Counted from the stretch's first letter, positions 25,636 to 34,307 are shown. The stretch: 64,000 nt of DNA from Roseivivax sediminis (GCF_900112685.1 NZ_FOMS01000008.1:1-64000), one strand, 5' to 3'. Program-made: numbers and translations. The notes: generated by a model from the sequence alone, not told the origin.

Positions 25636-27257
25636 GCGGCCTGACGCTTCTTCATCTTGCGGGTGTCGATGGTGCCCGCGTCCGCCAGAAGATCGGCGGC
25701 CAGCGTCTTGAGCACCCCGCGCTGGATCTTGTTGGTCGCGGTGAGCGGCAGCTCACCTACGAAGGCGACGTAGCCGGGCACCTTGTAATAGGCCATCTGG
25801 CCGAGCGCCCACTCCACGATATCGCGGGCCAGCGCCTCTCCGGCCTCGCCCGAGACCTTGAGGCAGGCGAAGACCTCGTCGCCGCGCACGTCGTCGGGAA
25901 CCGCCGCGACGCCCGCCGCCTCGATCGCCGGATGGCGCATGAGCACCGATTCCACCTCCACCGCGGCGATGTTCTCGCCCGAGCGGCGGATCACGTTCTT
26001 CTTGCGGTCGACGAAGACCATGTCGCCGGACGGCTCCTGCCGCACGACGTCACCGGTGTGGAACCAGCCCCCCTCCCAGACCTTCGCGGTCTCTTCGGCG
26101 TTCTTCCAGTATTCGGTGAAAAAGCCCCGGCGCGGGTCGTCGCCCTTACGACGCACCAGGAGTTCACCGGGCGTGTTCGGGGCCACGTCGGCGCCGGCAT
26201 CGTCCACGAGCCGCACCTCCAGTTCCGGCCCCGGTCGGCCGAAGCACGCCTCGCCCACGCGGCGCGGTTCGTGATTTGCGGCCACCACAGCGCCGGCGCC
26301 GGTTTCGGTCATCGCCCAGGCCTCCATCAGCGGGAAGCCGAAGCGCGTCTCGAACGGGCCGTGCAGCTTGGGATCGACCCCCGCGCCGAAGCCGAAACGC
26401 ACCGAATGGGCGCGGTCAGCGGGATCCTCCGGCGCGCCCATCAGCATCGACGGCATCACGCCGAGGTAGTGCAGGCAGGTGGCGCCACTCTCCTTCACGG
26501 AGGCCCACCACGTGCGCGGGTGGAACCGGTCGAGCGCGGTCAGGCAGCCGCCCACGGCGACCATCGCCATGAAGGAATAGGCCATCGCGTTCATGTGGAA
26601 GATCGGCAGCGGCGTCAGCATCCGTTCACCGTCCTCGGTCAGCGTGCAGACGCCGCCCGCGCCGGCGTACCAGCGCCCGGCCTCGAGGAAATAGGTGTTG
26701 GAGAGAACGCAGCCCTTGGGCTGGCCCGTGGTGCCGGAGGTATAGAGCATCGCCGCCTCGCGCGCCTCGGGCGCGACATCGGCGTCGAAAACCGGCCCGC
26801 CGCGCGGCGCCGGCACGTCCTCGCCCGGCGCGCAGACCGGCAGGTCGAGGCCCGCCGCCTGCCCGGCCGCGCGCAGTTCCTCGCAGCGCGCGGGGATCGC
26901 GACGACCAGCGCGGGCTCGGCGTGGCCGGCCATGTATTCCAGCTCTGCCGCGCGCAGGTCGGGGTTCACCGGCACCACCGACAGGCCCAGCCCGTTGAGT
27001 GCGATCCAGTAGAGGAAGAAATCCGGCCGGTTCTCGAGCAGCAGCATGACCCGCTGGCCGGGCGCGTAGCCCGAAGCCGCGAACGCCTCTCGCAGCGCGA
27101 GGACCCGCGCCTGCGCAGCGTCATAGGTGATCTCTCCCGCCGCGATCCCGTAGATGTCCGCCGTCTCGGCCAGAACGTTCAGCACCGGCCGCTCGGGCCA
27201 GAGGCCCGCCGCCGCCGCGAAGGCCTCGGCGACCGTCTCCGCTTCCATCGGCCTCAT
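25632..27257 (-). CDS. AMP-forming acyl-CoA ligase (aryl/acyl acid:CoA ligase)
   Basis: A 541-residue ANL-superfamily ligase. The P-loop LYTSGTTGQPKG is at 171-182. PLPIFHMNAMAYSF, the YWKNAEETAKVWEGGWFHTGD stretch (adenylate-binding Asp), DRKKNVIRRSGENI and the C-terminal lysine in TATNKIQRGVLK are all present, so it should be active. The ATG at 27257 is preferred because it makes an ATGA overlap with the dioxygenase beta gene; a longer open frame exists. It would activate the carboxylate made by the Rieske oxygenase before side-chain cleavage. The substrate is inferred from context. Confidence 0.88.
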   Translation of the reverse strand: MRPMEAETVAEAFAAAAGLWPERPVLNVLAETADIYGIAAGEITYDAAQARVLALREAFAASGYAPGQRVMLLLENRPDFFLYWIALNGLGLSVVPVNPDLRAAELEYMAGHAEPALVVAIPARCEELRAAGQAAGLDLPVCAPGEDVPAPRGGPVFDADVAPEAREAAMLYTSGTTGQPKGCVLSNTYFLEAGRWYAGAGGVCTLTEDGERMLTPLPIFHMNAMAYSFMAMVAVGGCLTALDRFHPRTWWASVKESGATCLHYLGVMPSMLMGAPEDPADRAHSVRFGFGAGVDPKLHGPFETRFGFPLMEAWAMTETGAGAVVAANHEPRRVGEACFGRPGPELEVRLVDDAGADVAPNTPGELLVRRKGDDPRRGFFTEYWKNAEETAKVWEGGWFHTGDVVRQEPSGDMVFVDRKKNVIRRSGENIAAVEVESVLMRHPAIEAAGVAAVPDDVRGDEVFACLKVSGEAGEALARDIVEWALGQMAYYKVPGYVAFVGELPLTATNKIQRGVLKTLAADLLADAGTIDTRKMKKRQAA

Positions 27258-27757
27258 GGCAGAAGCTGGATGTTGCCGAAGGCGGCGTCGCAATTGAGGA
27301 TGTCGACCCGTTTCTGCCGGATCAGCAGCCGGTCGGCATCGCGCACAAGGTCGTGCGTCGCGGTCAGCGCGAGCAGGATCTGCTCGTCGAGCCGCGTCTC
27401 CACGTAGTGCATCTGCGTCGTCACCAGATATTCGCCCGCCTCGTTGTCGATCCTGTCGACATAGGGTCGCTGGATGACGTGATGGCACCGCGTCTTGGGC
27501 TTCTGCGAAAAGGTCCGCGCCCCGGCCAGACGCTCGATCCGGAGGCGCAGCATGAACTGGTCCTCCCACATCAGCGAGGTCTCGTGGATCGGATCCTCCT
27601 GCTGATAGTCGAGCGGCATCCAGTACATGCCGTCCTTCGTCCACAGGTTCAGCCAGTCGTCGTAATGGCCGAAATCGAGCATCCGGACCTCGTCGTAGAC
27701 GAAGTCGATCAGGTCCTCGCGGGTCACGTCGCGGTTCTTGACGTCGAGCGTGGTCAT
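27254..27757 (-). CDS. Aromatic-ring-hydroxylating dioxygenase, beta subunit
   Basis: A 167-residue small subunit of a Rieske oxygenase (PF00866, SnoaL-like fold). It shows LIDFVYDEVRMLDFGHYDDWLNLW near the N-terminus, YWMPLDYQQED and the RLRIERL segment, typical for this structural subunit. It overlaps the alpha gene upstream and the CoA ligase gene downstream by ATGA. Together with the alpha subunit it corresponds to the oxygenase pair called IadD/IadE in indole-3-acetate-degrading bacteria, if the operon assignment is right. Confidence 0.9.
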   Translation of the reverse strand: MTTLDVKNRDVTREDLIDFVYDEVRMLDFGHYDDWLNLWTKDGMYWMPLDYQQEDPIHETSLMWEDQFMLRLRIERLAGARTFSQKPKTRCHHVIQRPYVDRIDNEAGEYLVTTQMHYVETRLDEQILLALTATHDLVRDADRLLIRQKRVDILNCDAAFGNIQLLP

Positions 27758-29106
27758 TCCGCGGCCTCCAGCACTTCGGCCTCGGGCATCGAGGCGGTCA
27801 TGAACTTCACCCAGGCATTGAACTGGTTGCGCATCTGCCGCTCCGTCGTGCCGTTCTCCACCGCTTCGGCGTCGAAATCCTCGTCGTCCTGGTAGAGCCG
27901 CTGGACGTTCACCCATTCCAGCCCGTCGGCCATCAGGCCCTCCTGCGCGCGTTCGTACATCTCAAGATCGTCGTGCCCGACGATTGAGGTCGGCGCGTTG
28001 ATCATCCGGTTGTACATCGCGGTGCGCGCGACCAGCTCGTCGGGCGCGTCGACCAGACGGTAGATCCAGCTTTCCACCAGCGTCTTGTCCGGCCCCAGCG
28101 GGATGAAGTTGCGGAGCTGCTGGATCGGCCCCTTGATCATGATGTTGGGGAAATAGACCGTGTTGTGCCGGTTCTCGCCCAGGATCTCCTTGGCGCGTTC
28201 CTCGCCATAGGCTTCTTTCATCGCCTCTTCGTAGCCGGGGATCTCGGAATAATCGGCGTGGATCGAAGTGTGCACGCCGGTGTGTCCGTGCCCGTTCGGC
28301 CAGGTGCGGATGCCCATTTCCTCGAAGAACTCGTAAGGGCTCATGAACGGCGCGATGATCTGCATCGCCGGGGGCTTCGGCGCGTCCTTCGGCATGTCCA
28401 TCTCTTCCCAGATCTTCACCGCCGTCCCGGCGCTGCTTTCATGCGCGACCATCGGGTGGCAGGTGTCGGTCTGGTTCTCGACCAGCATCTTCCAGTTGCA
28501 GCGGTGCATGTAGCGCAGGGGCTGGCCCACGACCTCGAGCCGCCCGGCCGGCGAGCGGTCGACCATGTTGTCGAAGGACGACAGCGAATCCCCGAAATAT
28601 TCCTCGAAGGAGATCCCCTCTTCGGCCAGCCGCGCGAAGATGAAGCCGCGATAATTGTGGACGTCGCCCACCGCCTTCATGCCCCGGGCGCTCTCGGTCT
28701 CGGAAAGGCCGGTGCCGTCGTAGCCCTTCTTCAGCGGGATCGCGAGAAGGCAGCCGTCGGTCTTGAAGGACCAGGCGTGATAGGGGCAGCGGAAGAACTT
28801 GCCGGTGTTGCCGGTGCGGTCGATGGCGATCTTGGTGCCCTTGTGCGGGCAACGGTTGTAGAGAACCTTCACCTCGCCATCAGAGTGCCGCACCATGATG
28901 ACCGGCTGATCGCCGATCTGCGTGGTGTAGTAATCGCCCTTCTTCGGGACCTGGCTGTCATGGCCGACGAAGACCCAAGTATTGGCGAAAAGGTGCTTCA
29001 TCTCGAGCCGGTAGACCTCCGGCGAGGTGTAGATGTCGCGGTGCACCTGGTAGGGCGTCACCAGCGCCTCGACGTCGGCGCGGGTCTGATACTTGGCCTG
29101 GGGCAT
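27754..29106 (-). CDS. Aromatic-ring-hydroxylating dioxygenase, alpha subunit (Rieske)
   Basis: A 450-residue catalytic subunit. The Rieske cluster ligands are Cys86 and His88 (NRCPHKG) and Cys107 and His110 (FRCPYHAW). The mononuclear iron site is read in LVENQTDTCHPMVAH, with Asp214 bridging and His217 and His222 as ligands. It adds dioxygen to an aromatic substrate with electrons from the reductase encoded just upstream. The operon (CoA ligase, Ltp2-like aldolase, isatin-hydrolase-like enzyme) points to indole-3-acetate as substrate. Benzoate- or anthranilate-type dioxygenase is the alternative. Confidence 0.92.
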   Translation of the reverse strand: MPQAKYQTRADVEALVTPYQVHRDIYTSPEVYRLEMKHLFANTWVFVGHDSQVPKKGDYYTTQIGDQPVIMVRHSDGEVKVLYNRCPHKGTKIAIDRTGNTGKFFRCPYHAWSFKTDGCLLAIPLKKGYDGTGLSETESARGMKAVGDVHNYRGFIFARLAEEGISFEEYFGDSLSSFDNMVDRSPAGRLEVVGQPLRYMHRCNWKMLVENQTDTCHPMVAHESSAGTAVKIWEEMDMPKDAPKPPAMQIIAPFMSPYEFFEEMGIRTWPNGHGHTGVHTSIHADYSEIPGYEEAMKEAYGEERAKEILGENRHNTVYFPNIMIKGPIQQLRNFIPLGPDKTLVESWIYRLVDAPDELVARTAMYNRMINAPTSIVGHDDLEMYERAQEGLMADGLEWVNVQRLYQDDEDFDAEAVENGTTERQMRNQFNAWVKFMTASMPEAEVLEAAE

Positions 29107-29124
29107 GTCCTTGGTCCTCCCTTC

Positions 29125-30081
29125 TCAGAGGTCGAGTTTCAGGCGGGCGGATTTCGCCCGGCTGACACAGATCTGCATGACCTTGTTCGAGGCGCGTTCT
29201 TCGGACGACAGCACCACATCGCGATGGTCCGGCTCGCCCTCCAGCACGTCGGTCTGGCAGATGCCGCAATCGCCGCGCTGACAGTCGTAGATGAGATCCT
29301 CGCCCGCCTCTTCGAGCACCTCGATGATCGTGCGGCCCGGCGGGATCGTGTAGACTTCGCCGGAGGAGGCAAGCTCCACCTCGAAGGCCGTGTCGCCGTC
29401 CTGGTCCGCCGGGGCGTCGAAAAGCTCGAAATGGATCTGTTCGGCGGGATAGCCCTCGGCCTCGGCCGCGGCCTTCACCGCCTTGATCATCGCCTTGGGT
29501 CCGCAGACATAGACATGCGCCGAGGGATCGGCCGCCTTCACGATGCCGGCCACGTCCAGCGGCCCGCCCGCGCGGTCGTCGTGATGCATACTCAGCGCGT
29601 CGCCATGCGCCTCGGCCAGCCGGTCCGCGAAGGCCGCGGCCGCCTCGGACCGCACGGCGTAATGCAGCGCGTAGGGCGCGCCGCGCGCCTTGAGCGCGGT
29701 CGCCATCGACACGATCGGGGTGATCCCGATGCCGCCGGCGATCAGAACGGAGGGCGCGTCGCCCCCGGCCAGCGGGAAATCGTTCGACGGCCCCTCGACG
29801 GCGACGGTGTCGCCCTCGCTCAGCCCGTGCATGTAGCGCGACCCGCCGGTGCTCTCGGCCTCCAGCCGGATGCCGAAGCGGTAGGCGGCCGGCGCCGCCG
29901 CCCCGCCGTCCCAGTCGATCAGGCTGTAGGACCGCGTGGTACCGTCGGGCAGGTGCACGTCGACATGGGCGCCCGGATCGTAGGCAGGCAGCGGCGATCC
30001 GTCCGGCGCCTCCAGCGTCACGGCCCGAATCAGCTCCGCCGCCTCGGCGATTTCGGTCACCTTGAGATCCAGTGCCGTCAT
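29125..30081 (-). CDS. Oxygenase reductase, phthalate-dioxygenase-reductase type (FMN, NADH, [2Fe-2S])
   Basis: A 318-residue one-piece electron-transfer protein. The flavin motif RSYSL lies near residue 60, the nucleotide-binding domain carries IAGGIGITPIVSMA and YVCGPKAMIKAV, and the C-terminal plant-type ferredoxin has Cys267, Cys272, Cys275 and Cys305. This domain order is that of phthalate dioxygenase reductase. The ATG at 30081 has GGGGGTGG upstream. It is the first gene of the minus-strand operon and supplies electrons to the oxygenase. It is divergent from a TRAP transporter operon. Confidence 0.9.
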   Translation of the reverse strand: MTALDLKVTEIAEAAELIRAVTLEAPDGSPLPAYDPGAHVDVHLPDGTTRSYSLIDWDGGAAAPAAYRFGIRLEAESTGGSRYMHGLSEGDTVAVEGPSNDFPLAGGDAPSVLIAGGIGITPIVSMATALKARGAPYALHYAVRSEAAAAFADRLAEAHGDALSMHHDDRAGGPLDVAGIVKAADPSAHVYVCGPKAMIKAVKAAAEAEGYPAEQIHFELFDAPADQDGDTAFEVELASSGEVYTIPPGRTIIEVLEEAGEDLIYDCQRGDCGICQTDVLEGEPDHRDVVLSSEERASNKVMQICVSRAKSARLKLDL

Positions 30082-30255
30082 GCCACCCCCTTTGGATGCA
30101 GGCGCAAATGCCTTTCGATGCTTCAAGCATGAAAGATCCTGCGCCGTTGCGTCAAGCTTCAAGCCCAAAAAAATGCGTTTTCATGTTTTTCGTTTGTCAT
30201 GAGCCGAAATCGGCGCTTACCCTCGGCGCCAGATCCATCACAGGGAGTGTCACCA
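30082..30255. promoter_or_regulatory. Divergent control region, oxygenase operon / TRAP-MarR operon
   Basis: This 174-bp AT-rich gap lies between two divergent operons. It contains the short palindrome ATGCTT-C-AAGCAT (30118-30130) and a GCTTCAAG half-site (30157-30164). The half-site matches the left arm of the TTCAAG-N14-CTTGAA operator, but the right arm is not conserved. The MarR regulator encoded at 33090 is the likeliest binder. AGGGAG (30242-30247) is the ribosome-binding site for dctP. Confidence 0.5.
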
Positions 30256-31281
30256 ATGAACAGGATCGCACGAACACTGACTGCAAGCGCGGTCGCGCTC
30301 GCAGCGGCCTCCGTTTCGGTCTCGGCGCAGGAGACGACGCTGCGGCTGTCGAACTGGCTGCCGCCGTCGCATCCGATCGTGAAGGACATCGTCGTGCCCT
30401 GGGCCGAAGACGTCGAAGAGGCGACCGAGGGCCGCGTGACGGTGGAGATCCTCGATGCAGCGCTCGGCCCGCCGCCGGCGCATTTCGACCTCGCCGCGAC
30501 CGGCGCGGCGGATGTCACCTATGCGCCGCACGGCTACACGCCCGGACGGTTCGGCCTGACGGACATCGCCGAGCTGCCGCTGATCACGCCGTCCTCGACC
30601 GCGCTGTCGGTCGCCTACCAGCGCGTCCACGAGGAGATGCTGGCCGAGGCGGGCGAACACCAGGGGGTGAAGGTCCTGTCGGTCTGGACCCACGGGCCCG
30701 GGCACCTGTTCACCACCGGCGCCGACGTCACGCCGCTCGACACGGTCGAGGGGCTGAAGATCCGCGTGGGTGGCCCGCTGCCGTCGCAACTGGCCGAACA
30801 GATGGGCATGGTGCCGCTGCAATCGCCGTCGACCCAGACCTACGAGGTGCTGTCGGGCGGCGTCGCCGACGCGATCTACTTCCCCTACGAGTCGGTCACC
30901 TTCTTCAACCTCGACGAGCTGCTGACCAAGGCGCTGCGGGTGGACGGCGGGCTCTACAACACGTCGTTCTTCATGGTGATGAACCAGGCGAAGTGGGAGA
31001 GCCTCTCCGAAGAGGACCAGGCTGCCATCGATGAGGTCTCGGGCGAAGCACTGGCCCGCATGGCCGGCCAGGCCTGGGACAACGCCGACGAAGCGGGCCT
31101 CGAGGCGATGGAAGGCAGCGTCGAATTCCACGACGCCACCGAGGAAGAGCGCGCGCAGATCGAGGCCTGGTCCGAGCCGCTTTACGAAGAGGTGCGCGCC
31201 AAGTTCGAGGCGAAGGGCGTGGATTTCGACGCCGCGCTCGAGATGCTGACCTCGGAGGCCGAGAAGGTCGCGTCGGAATGA
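30256..31281 (+). CDS. dctP: TRAP transporter solute-binding protein
   Basis: A 341-residue periplasmic receptor with a Sec signal (residues 1-24, ending SVSAQ). It has LRLSNWLPPSHPIVKDIV and VEGLKIRVGGPLPSQLAEQM, where the conserved Arg binds the ligand carboxylate. The ATG at 30256 lies 8 bp after AGGGAG; an in-frame ATG 19 codons earlier is rejected because it has no such site and would hide the signal peptide. First gene of dctPQM-marR, divergent from the oxygenase operon. It probably imports that operon's acid substrate, for example indole-3-acetate (inferred). Confidence 0.92.
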   Translation: MNRIARTLTASAVALAAASVSVSAQETTLRLSNWLPPSHPIVKDIVVPWAEDVEEATEGRVTVEILDAALGPPPAHFDLAATGAADVTYAPHGYTPGRFGLTDIAELPLITPSSTALSVAYQRVHEEMLAEAGEHQGVKVLSVWTHGPGHLFTTGADVTPLDTVEGLKIRVGGPLPSQLAEQMGMVPLQSPSTQTYEVLSGGVADAIYFPYESVTFFNLDELLTKALRVDGGLYNTSFFMVMNQAKWESLSEEDQAAIDEVSGEALARMAGQAWDNADEAGLEAMEGSVEFHDATEEERAQIEAWSEPLYEEVRAKFEAKGVDFDAALEMLTSEAEKVASE

Positions 31282-31796
31282 GCGCACCTCAAACCACCAC
31301 AGGGCGCCGCGCCGGCGCCCTGCGATCCGCCTTCCGGCGCATCACGGCAGTCCTGACCGGCGTGCTGCTGCTGACGCTGACCGCGATCACGCTGGTCGAC
31401 GTGCTGGGGCGCTACTTCTTCTCCAGCCCCCTGCCCGGCGCGACGGAGCTGACCGAGCTTCTGGTCATGGCCATCGTCTTCGCCGGCCTGCCGGCGATCT
31501 GCCTCGACGACGGGCACATCACCGTCGATCTGTTCACTACGCGCCTGAAAGGCCGGGCCGAGGGCGTGCAGACTTTCCTGTCTCGCCTCGTCGTCGCGGT
31601 CATGCTCGCCATCGTCGCCTGGCAGATGTGGGAGCACGGCGCCCGCATCGGCAGCTACGGCTCCACCACCACCTATCTGCGCATCCCGCTTCAGCCGGCA
31701 GCGCAGGCGGCCAGCGTGCTCTGCGCCGTCTCCGCGCTGATCGTCGCGACGCTGGCGGTCCTGCGCCTGCCCAAGGGCCGCTCCGAGGAGATCTGA
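31278..31796 (+). CDS. dctQ: TRAP transporter small permease
   Basis: A 172-residue membrane subunit with four helices. ITLVDVLGRYFFSSPLPGAT and GLPAICLDDGHITVDLF are typical DctQ stretches. The start overlaps the dctP stop by ATGA. It joins DctM in the sodium-coupled complex. Confidence 0.9.
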   Translation: MSAPQTTTGRRAGALRSAFRRITAVLTGVLLLTLTAITLVDVLGRYFFSSPLPGATELTELLVMAIVFAGLPAICLDDGHITVDLFTTRLKGRAEGVQTFLSRLVVAVMLAIVAWQMWEHGARIGSYGSTTTYLRIPLQPAAQAASVLCAVSALIVATLAVLRLPKGRSEEI

Positions 31797-31797
31797 C

Positions 31798-33084
31798 ATG
31801 GACTGGCCCATCGGCCTCGCGCTTCTGCTCGGGCTCATCTTCGCGGGCGTGCCGATCGCCTTCGCGCTCTCGGCCATCGGCCTTGTCGGCGTGATCTCGA
31901 TCATCGGCCTCGATCCCGCATTCGCCATGCTGGGGCAGGTCTATTTCGACAGCGGCCGCAGCTACACGCTGTCGGTGGTGCCGCTGTTCCTGCTCATGGG
32001 CAACTTCATCGTGCAATCGGGCATCGCGTCCGAGCTTTACGACGCCGCGAATGCCTGGCTGCGCCACCGCAAGGGCGGGCTGGCGATGGCCACCATCGTC
32101 GCCTGCGGCGGCTTCTCTTCGGTCTGCGGATCGTCGCTCGCCACCACCGCGACGATGGGGCGGATTTCCCTGCCGGCGATGAAGCGCTACGGCTATTCCG
32201 ACAGCCTCGCAGCGGCATCGGTCGCCGCCGGCGGCACGCTCGGCATCCTGATCCCGCCCTCGGTGATCCTGGTGATCTACGGCATCCTGACGCAACAGGA
32301 CATCGGCAAGCTGTTCCTCGCCGGGCTCGTGCCCGGGCTCATCGGCATCCTGTTCTACATGGGCGCGGTGCGCCTGTCGCTTTGGATGCGGGCCGAAGAT
32401 CACGGCCGGATCGACAAGCTGCCCCTTGCCGAACGGCTGCGCGCCACGCGCGGCGTCGCCGGGGCGCTGGTCCTGTTCGTCTTCGTGCTGGGGGGCATCT
32501 ACCTCGGCGTCTTCACCGCGACGGAGGCCGCGGGCATGGGCGCCGGCGGGTCGATCCTGATCACCGCGCTGCGTGGAAAGCTGGGCCTGCGCGAGACGCT
32601 GGCGACGCTCTTCGACACCGCCAAGACAACGGCAGTGATGTTCTTCATCCTGTTCGGCGCGCTCTATTTCCTGAACTACGTGAACCTCGCGGGGCTGACG
32701 ACCGACCTGCGCGGATGGATCAACGGGCTCGGCGTCGGGCGGATCGAGCTGATCCTGATGCTGATCGTGCTGTTCCTGATCCTCGGCTGCCTGCTGGAGA
32801 GCCTGTCGATGATCCTGCTGACGGTGCCGGTGCTCTATCCCATCGTGCAGGGCATGGGGATCGACCTGATCTGGTTCGGCGTCTTCGTCGTCGTCGCGAC
32901 GGAGCTGAGCTACATCACCCCGCCCATCGGCATGAACGTCTTCGTCATGCGGCTCGTCGCGCCGGACATCCCGCTGGAGCGGGTGTTCGCGGGCGTCCTG
33001 CCCTTCGTCATCGTCGATGTCGGCCGGCTGCTGTTGCTGATCGCGGTGCCGGGGCTTGTCCTCTTCATCCCGAACTCGATGTGA
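31798..33084 (+). CDS. dctM: TRAP transporter large permease
   Basis: A 428-residue DctM with about 12 hydrophobic helices. It has VVPLFLLMGNFIVQSG, GSSLATTATMGRISLPAMKR, the GTLGILIPPSVILVIYGILT binding region and ELSYITPPIGMNVFVM near the C-terminus. One base separates it from dctQ. Translation probably continues into the MarR gene that overlaps or closely follows its stop. Confidence 0.93.
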   Translation: MDWPIGLALLLGLIFAGVPIAFALSAIGLVGVISIIGLDPAFAMLGQVYFDSGRSYTLSVVPLFLLMGNFIVQSGIASELYDAANAWLRHRKGGLAMATIVACGGFSSVCGSSLATTATMGRISLPAMKRYGYSDSLAAASVAAGGTLGILIPPSVILVIYGILTQQDIGKLFLAGLVPGLIGILFYMGAVRLSLWMRAEDHGRIDKLPLAERLRATRGVAGALVLFVFVLGGIYLGVFTATEAAGMGAGGSILITALRGKLGLRETLATLFDTAKTTAVMFFILFGALYFLNYVNLAGLTTDLRGWINGLGVGRIELILMLIVLFLILGCLLESLSMILLTVPVLYPIVQGMGIDLIWFGVFVVVATELSYITPPIGMNVFVMRLVAPDIPLERVFAGVLPFVIVDVGRLLLLIAVPGLVLFIPNSM

Positions 33085-33089
33085 GCGTC

Positions 33090-33572
33090 ATGGGCACGGA
33101 ACCGCGCCAGGGTGATCTGAACGAGGGGGGCGACGGCGACGCCCCCTTCGTGGCCGACTACCTGCTATTCCTGCTCGCCTCCACCAGCGCGGCGGCGAGC
33201 GCGGAATTTCACGCCGTGGTGCGGGCCGAGGGGCTTCGGGTGCGGGAATGGCGCGTGCTGGCGTGCCTCCACGACGAGGACGGCCAGATGACCACGCGGC
33301 TGGCAGAGCTTGCGCTGATGGAGCAATCGCGCCTGACCCGGATCATCGACCAGATGCACACGTCCGGGCTCGTCGAACGTCGCAGCGACGCCGAGGACCG
33401 ACGCCGCGTCCGGGTGTTCCTGACGGAGCGCGGTGCCGCCGTGGCCGCAAACATGATCGAGAAGGCGCGCGCGCACGAGGCGGCTCTCATCGCCCGCCTG
33501 CCGGGCGCGAGCGGCGAGACCTTGAAGCGCCTGCTGAAGCGGGTGCACGCGGAACTGGTGGACGGGGAGTAG
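33090..33572 (+). CDS. MarR-family transcriptional regulator (IadR-like candidate)
   Basis: A 160-residue MarR protein. The winged helix includes LRVREWRVLACLHDEDGQMT, then MEQSRLTRIIDQMHTSGLVE and the basic wing DRRRVRVFL. It is the last gene of the TRAP operon. The start is either ATG 33090 or an upstream GTG at 33081 that overlaps the dctM stop; no clear ribosome-binding site decides between them. In indole-3-acetate (iad) loci of other bacteria a MarR regulator senses the auxin, so this gene is the natural candidate to control both arms of the divergent 30.1 kb promoter. Confidence 0.85.
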   Translation: MGTEPRQGDLNEGGDGDAPFVADYLLFLLASTSAAASAEFHAVVRAEGLRVREWRVLACLHDEDGQMTTRLAELALMEQSRLTRIIDQMHTSGLVERRSDAEDRRRVRVFLTERGAAVAANMIEKARAHEAALIARLPGASGETLKRLLKRVHAELVDGE

Positions 33573-33640
33573 GGGTGCCGCCCGGAAATGGCGCCCGCTT
33601 TTCGCGCCGGTCGCCGGCCACGGGCGCGAATTGCACACAG

Positions 33641-33830
33641 AGCCACCGAAGGGGCCGGGCGCGCGCCGGACCGGGGTCTGGCGCTGCAGCGTCCAAGGTC
33701 AGCGCTTTATCCGCGCCACGCCCCTCTGCAATATGAGCGCTGCAAGAGGATGACATCGCGCCAGACCGGAGGGCCGGTCCGGCGCACGCCCGGCCCCTGC
33801 GGTGCTGTTCGGGCGGGCAGAGCTTTGCTC
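33641..33830. repeat. 190-bp dispersed repeat, copy 1 (MITE-like, inverted ends)
   Basis: This is the first of two equal-length copies (second at 49923-50112). The first 47 bases are identical in both, and the internal and right parts are clearly related with substitutions but no length difference. The ends at about 33651-33685 and 33757-33797 are imperfect inverted repeats of roughly 35 bases, so the element could fold into one long stem. No open frame in it is convincing. Confidence 0.75.
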
Positions 33831-33876
33831 CCCCTCGGCCCGCCGTGTGCCGGCGACACGCGCCCCGCCCTTCGCA

Positions 33877-33897
33877 GGGTGGGCAATCTGCCCACCC
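33877..33897. repeat. REP-like palindrome (GGGTGGGCA-ATC-TGCCCACCC)
   Basis: A 9-bp perfect inverted repeat with a 3-base loop lies at the 3' side of the Rid gene (ends 33906). The same core occurs twice in inverted orientation at 37982-38040. It behaves like a dispersed REP element placed in gaps between convergent genes. Confidence 0.8.
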
Positions 33898-33905
33898 CGC
33901 GCCGG

Positions 33906-34307
33906 TCACGACTGCGGCAGCACCGCGGTCGCCTCGATCTCCAGTTGCGCGTCGTCCTCGACCAGCGCGGTGACCACGACCATGGTCATCGCAGGGAAAT
34001 GGTAGCCCATCACCTCGCGGTAGGCCTTTCCGATCTCCTTCTGGCGGGCGAGGTACTCTTTCTTGTCGGTCACGTACCAGGTCAGTCGGGTGATGTCGGT
34101 CACCTCGCCGCCGGCGGCGCGCACGACATCGGCGATGTTCCTGAGCGCCTGGCTCATCTGGCCGATGAAGTCGTGCGTCTCGAACACCTGCTCGGCGGTC
34201 CAGCCGATCTGCCCGCCGACGAACAGAACGCGGCCCTCGGCCACGACGCCGTTCGCGTAGCCCTTCGCCGGGGTCCAGCCCTCGGGTTGAATGGTCATCG
34301 TGCTCAC
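33906..34307 (-). CDS. Rid-family protein (YjgF/YER057c/UK114)
   Basis: A 133-residue Rid protein. Rid enzymes hydrolyse reactive enamines and imines. The Arg of the PAR motif that RidA needs for deamination reads Met here (FPAMTMVVVTALVEDDAQLE), while the Glu of LEIEA is kept. So it may have another substrate or role. The GTG start at 34307 is proposed: it makes a GTGA overlap with the thioesterase stop and has AAGGAGG 10 bp upstream; ATG 34298 is the alternative. In the anthraniloyl-CoA pathway an enamine-type CoA intermediate must lose ammonia, which may be its job. Confidence 0.82.
   Translation of the reverse strand: MSTMTIQPEGWTPAKGYANGVVAEGRVLFVGGQIGWTAEQVFETHDFIGQMSQALRNIADVVRAAGGEVTDITRLTWYVTDKKEYLARQKEIGKAYREVMGYHFPAMTMVVVTALVEDDAQLEIEATAVLPQS

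Noticed and set aside
30157-30183. Full TTCAAG-N14-CTTGAA operator before the Rieske operon
   Set aside because: Only the left half GCTTCAAG is present. The right half reads TTTTCA, so it is listed as a half-site only.
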